From: Selaginella moellendorffii | Lineage: Eukaryota > Streptophyta > Lycopodiopsida > Selaginellales > Selaginellaceae | DNA length: 64,000 nt | Direction of reading: 5' to 3' | Assembly (NCBI RefSeq): GCF_000143415.4 | Contig: NW_003314281.1 | Coordinates: 1,164,358-1,228,357, forward strand | Shown here: piece by piece, positions 63,699 to 64,000 of the stretch | Layout: the number at the start of each line of letters is the position of its first letter | Numbering within the stretch: position 1 is the first letter of the stretch | The notes under the pieces: model-generated | What the model was told of the DNA's origin: nothing | Databases searched by the model: none | The model's input: the letters and a program-made list of their open reading frames with translations, nothing else | Position numbers and translations under genes: made by a program

Positions 63699-64000
63699 AA
63701 AGCTTGAATTTTTTTCCACTCACCTTAGTTAAGTCATGCGTACCAAAGAGCAATGGAAACTTTGCTCTCGAGCCAAGAGCTGCTGTTACGTTTGAGAGTC
63801 GTCGACGAATAGAGCTACACAGCTGCAGGCTACGGAAGTTAACACGTACCAGACGATGCCAGCAAGAAGTGGCTGCATGCCTGGAGTCGAGGCGAGGTCC
63901 TGGAGCACTGAGCTGAACCGATCTGAGTGTGCCGCTCCTGAACTGGCCGCAGCTTGAGATATCTGGGAGCTGGATACCGTTTGAAACTGGACAACCAGAG
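63699..64000. other. Downstream region, nothing recognised
   Basis: 3' flank of the PPR gene to the window edge. Only short open frames; no repeat or RNA gene seen. Confidence 0.6.

Overview
The window looks like nuclear DNA of a vascular plant, most likely a Selaginella-type lycophyte. The reasons are very short GT-AG introns (about 45-75 nt), GC-rich coding exons set in AT-rich DNA, intronless PLS-class pentatricopeptide (PPR) genes, and heavy, nested LTR retrotransposon content. The species call is inference; no search was run.

1-12.8 kb: one LTR-retrotransposon family in several copies and both orientations, with 1.15 kb LTRs, an initiator-tRNA-Met-type primer site and a 4.9 kb interior in which I find no coding domain. 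A 29-bp palindrome near the LTR 3' end sits at both inversion junctions that can be read.

12.9-21.2 kb: the most interesting part. An intact intronless gene (19249-21168) encodes a receptor-like kinase whose ectodomain reads as kiwellin (double-psi beta-barrel, ripening-related type), followed by a transmembrane helix and a non-RD kinase. Around it lie broken or chimeric relatives and copies of a secreted protein that resembles bacterial 3D-domain barrel proteins. They share duplicated promoter segments and are arranged in opposing orientations.

21.3-39 kb: a decayed C-terminal fragment of DNA topoisomerase I, a Ty3/gypsy relic, an AT-rich stretch, and a second gypsy element (LTRs at 27326 and 38881) split by a non-autonomous LTR element whose 2 kb LTRs carry purine minisatellites. 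That insertion has a CTCTT target duplication at both ends. An assembly gap lies at 33919-34350.

40-56.5 kb: a gene-dense island. It holds a PLAT-domain secreted protein, a mitochondrial-type DCC (DUF393) protein divergent from a CCDC12/Cwf18 splicing factor, a tail-anchored coiled-coil protein, an ARF-GAP, a MYB-CC transcription factor, mitochondrial ribosomal protein uL11, a 20-exon cysteinyl-tRNA synthetase, and an FtsH-like AAA protein without a protease domain. Exon structures were worked out by hand from reading frame and splice sites; all joined frames stay open.

56.5-64 kb: a strongly AT-rich desert, then two divergent intronless PPR genes, both ending within the E motif. The genes of the 40-64 kb part are ordinary housekeeping or organelle-expression genes with no obvious shared pathway. 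The kiwellin-kinase cluster looks like a fast-evolving surface-recognition locus.
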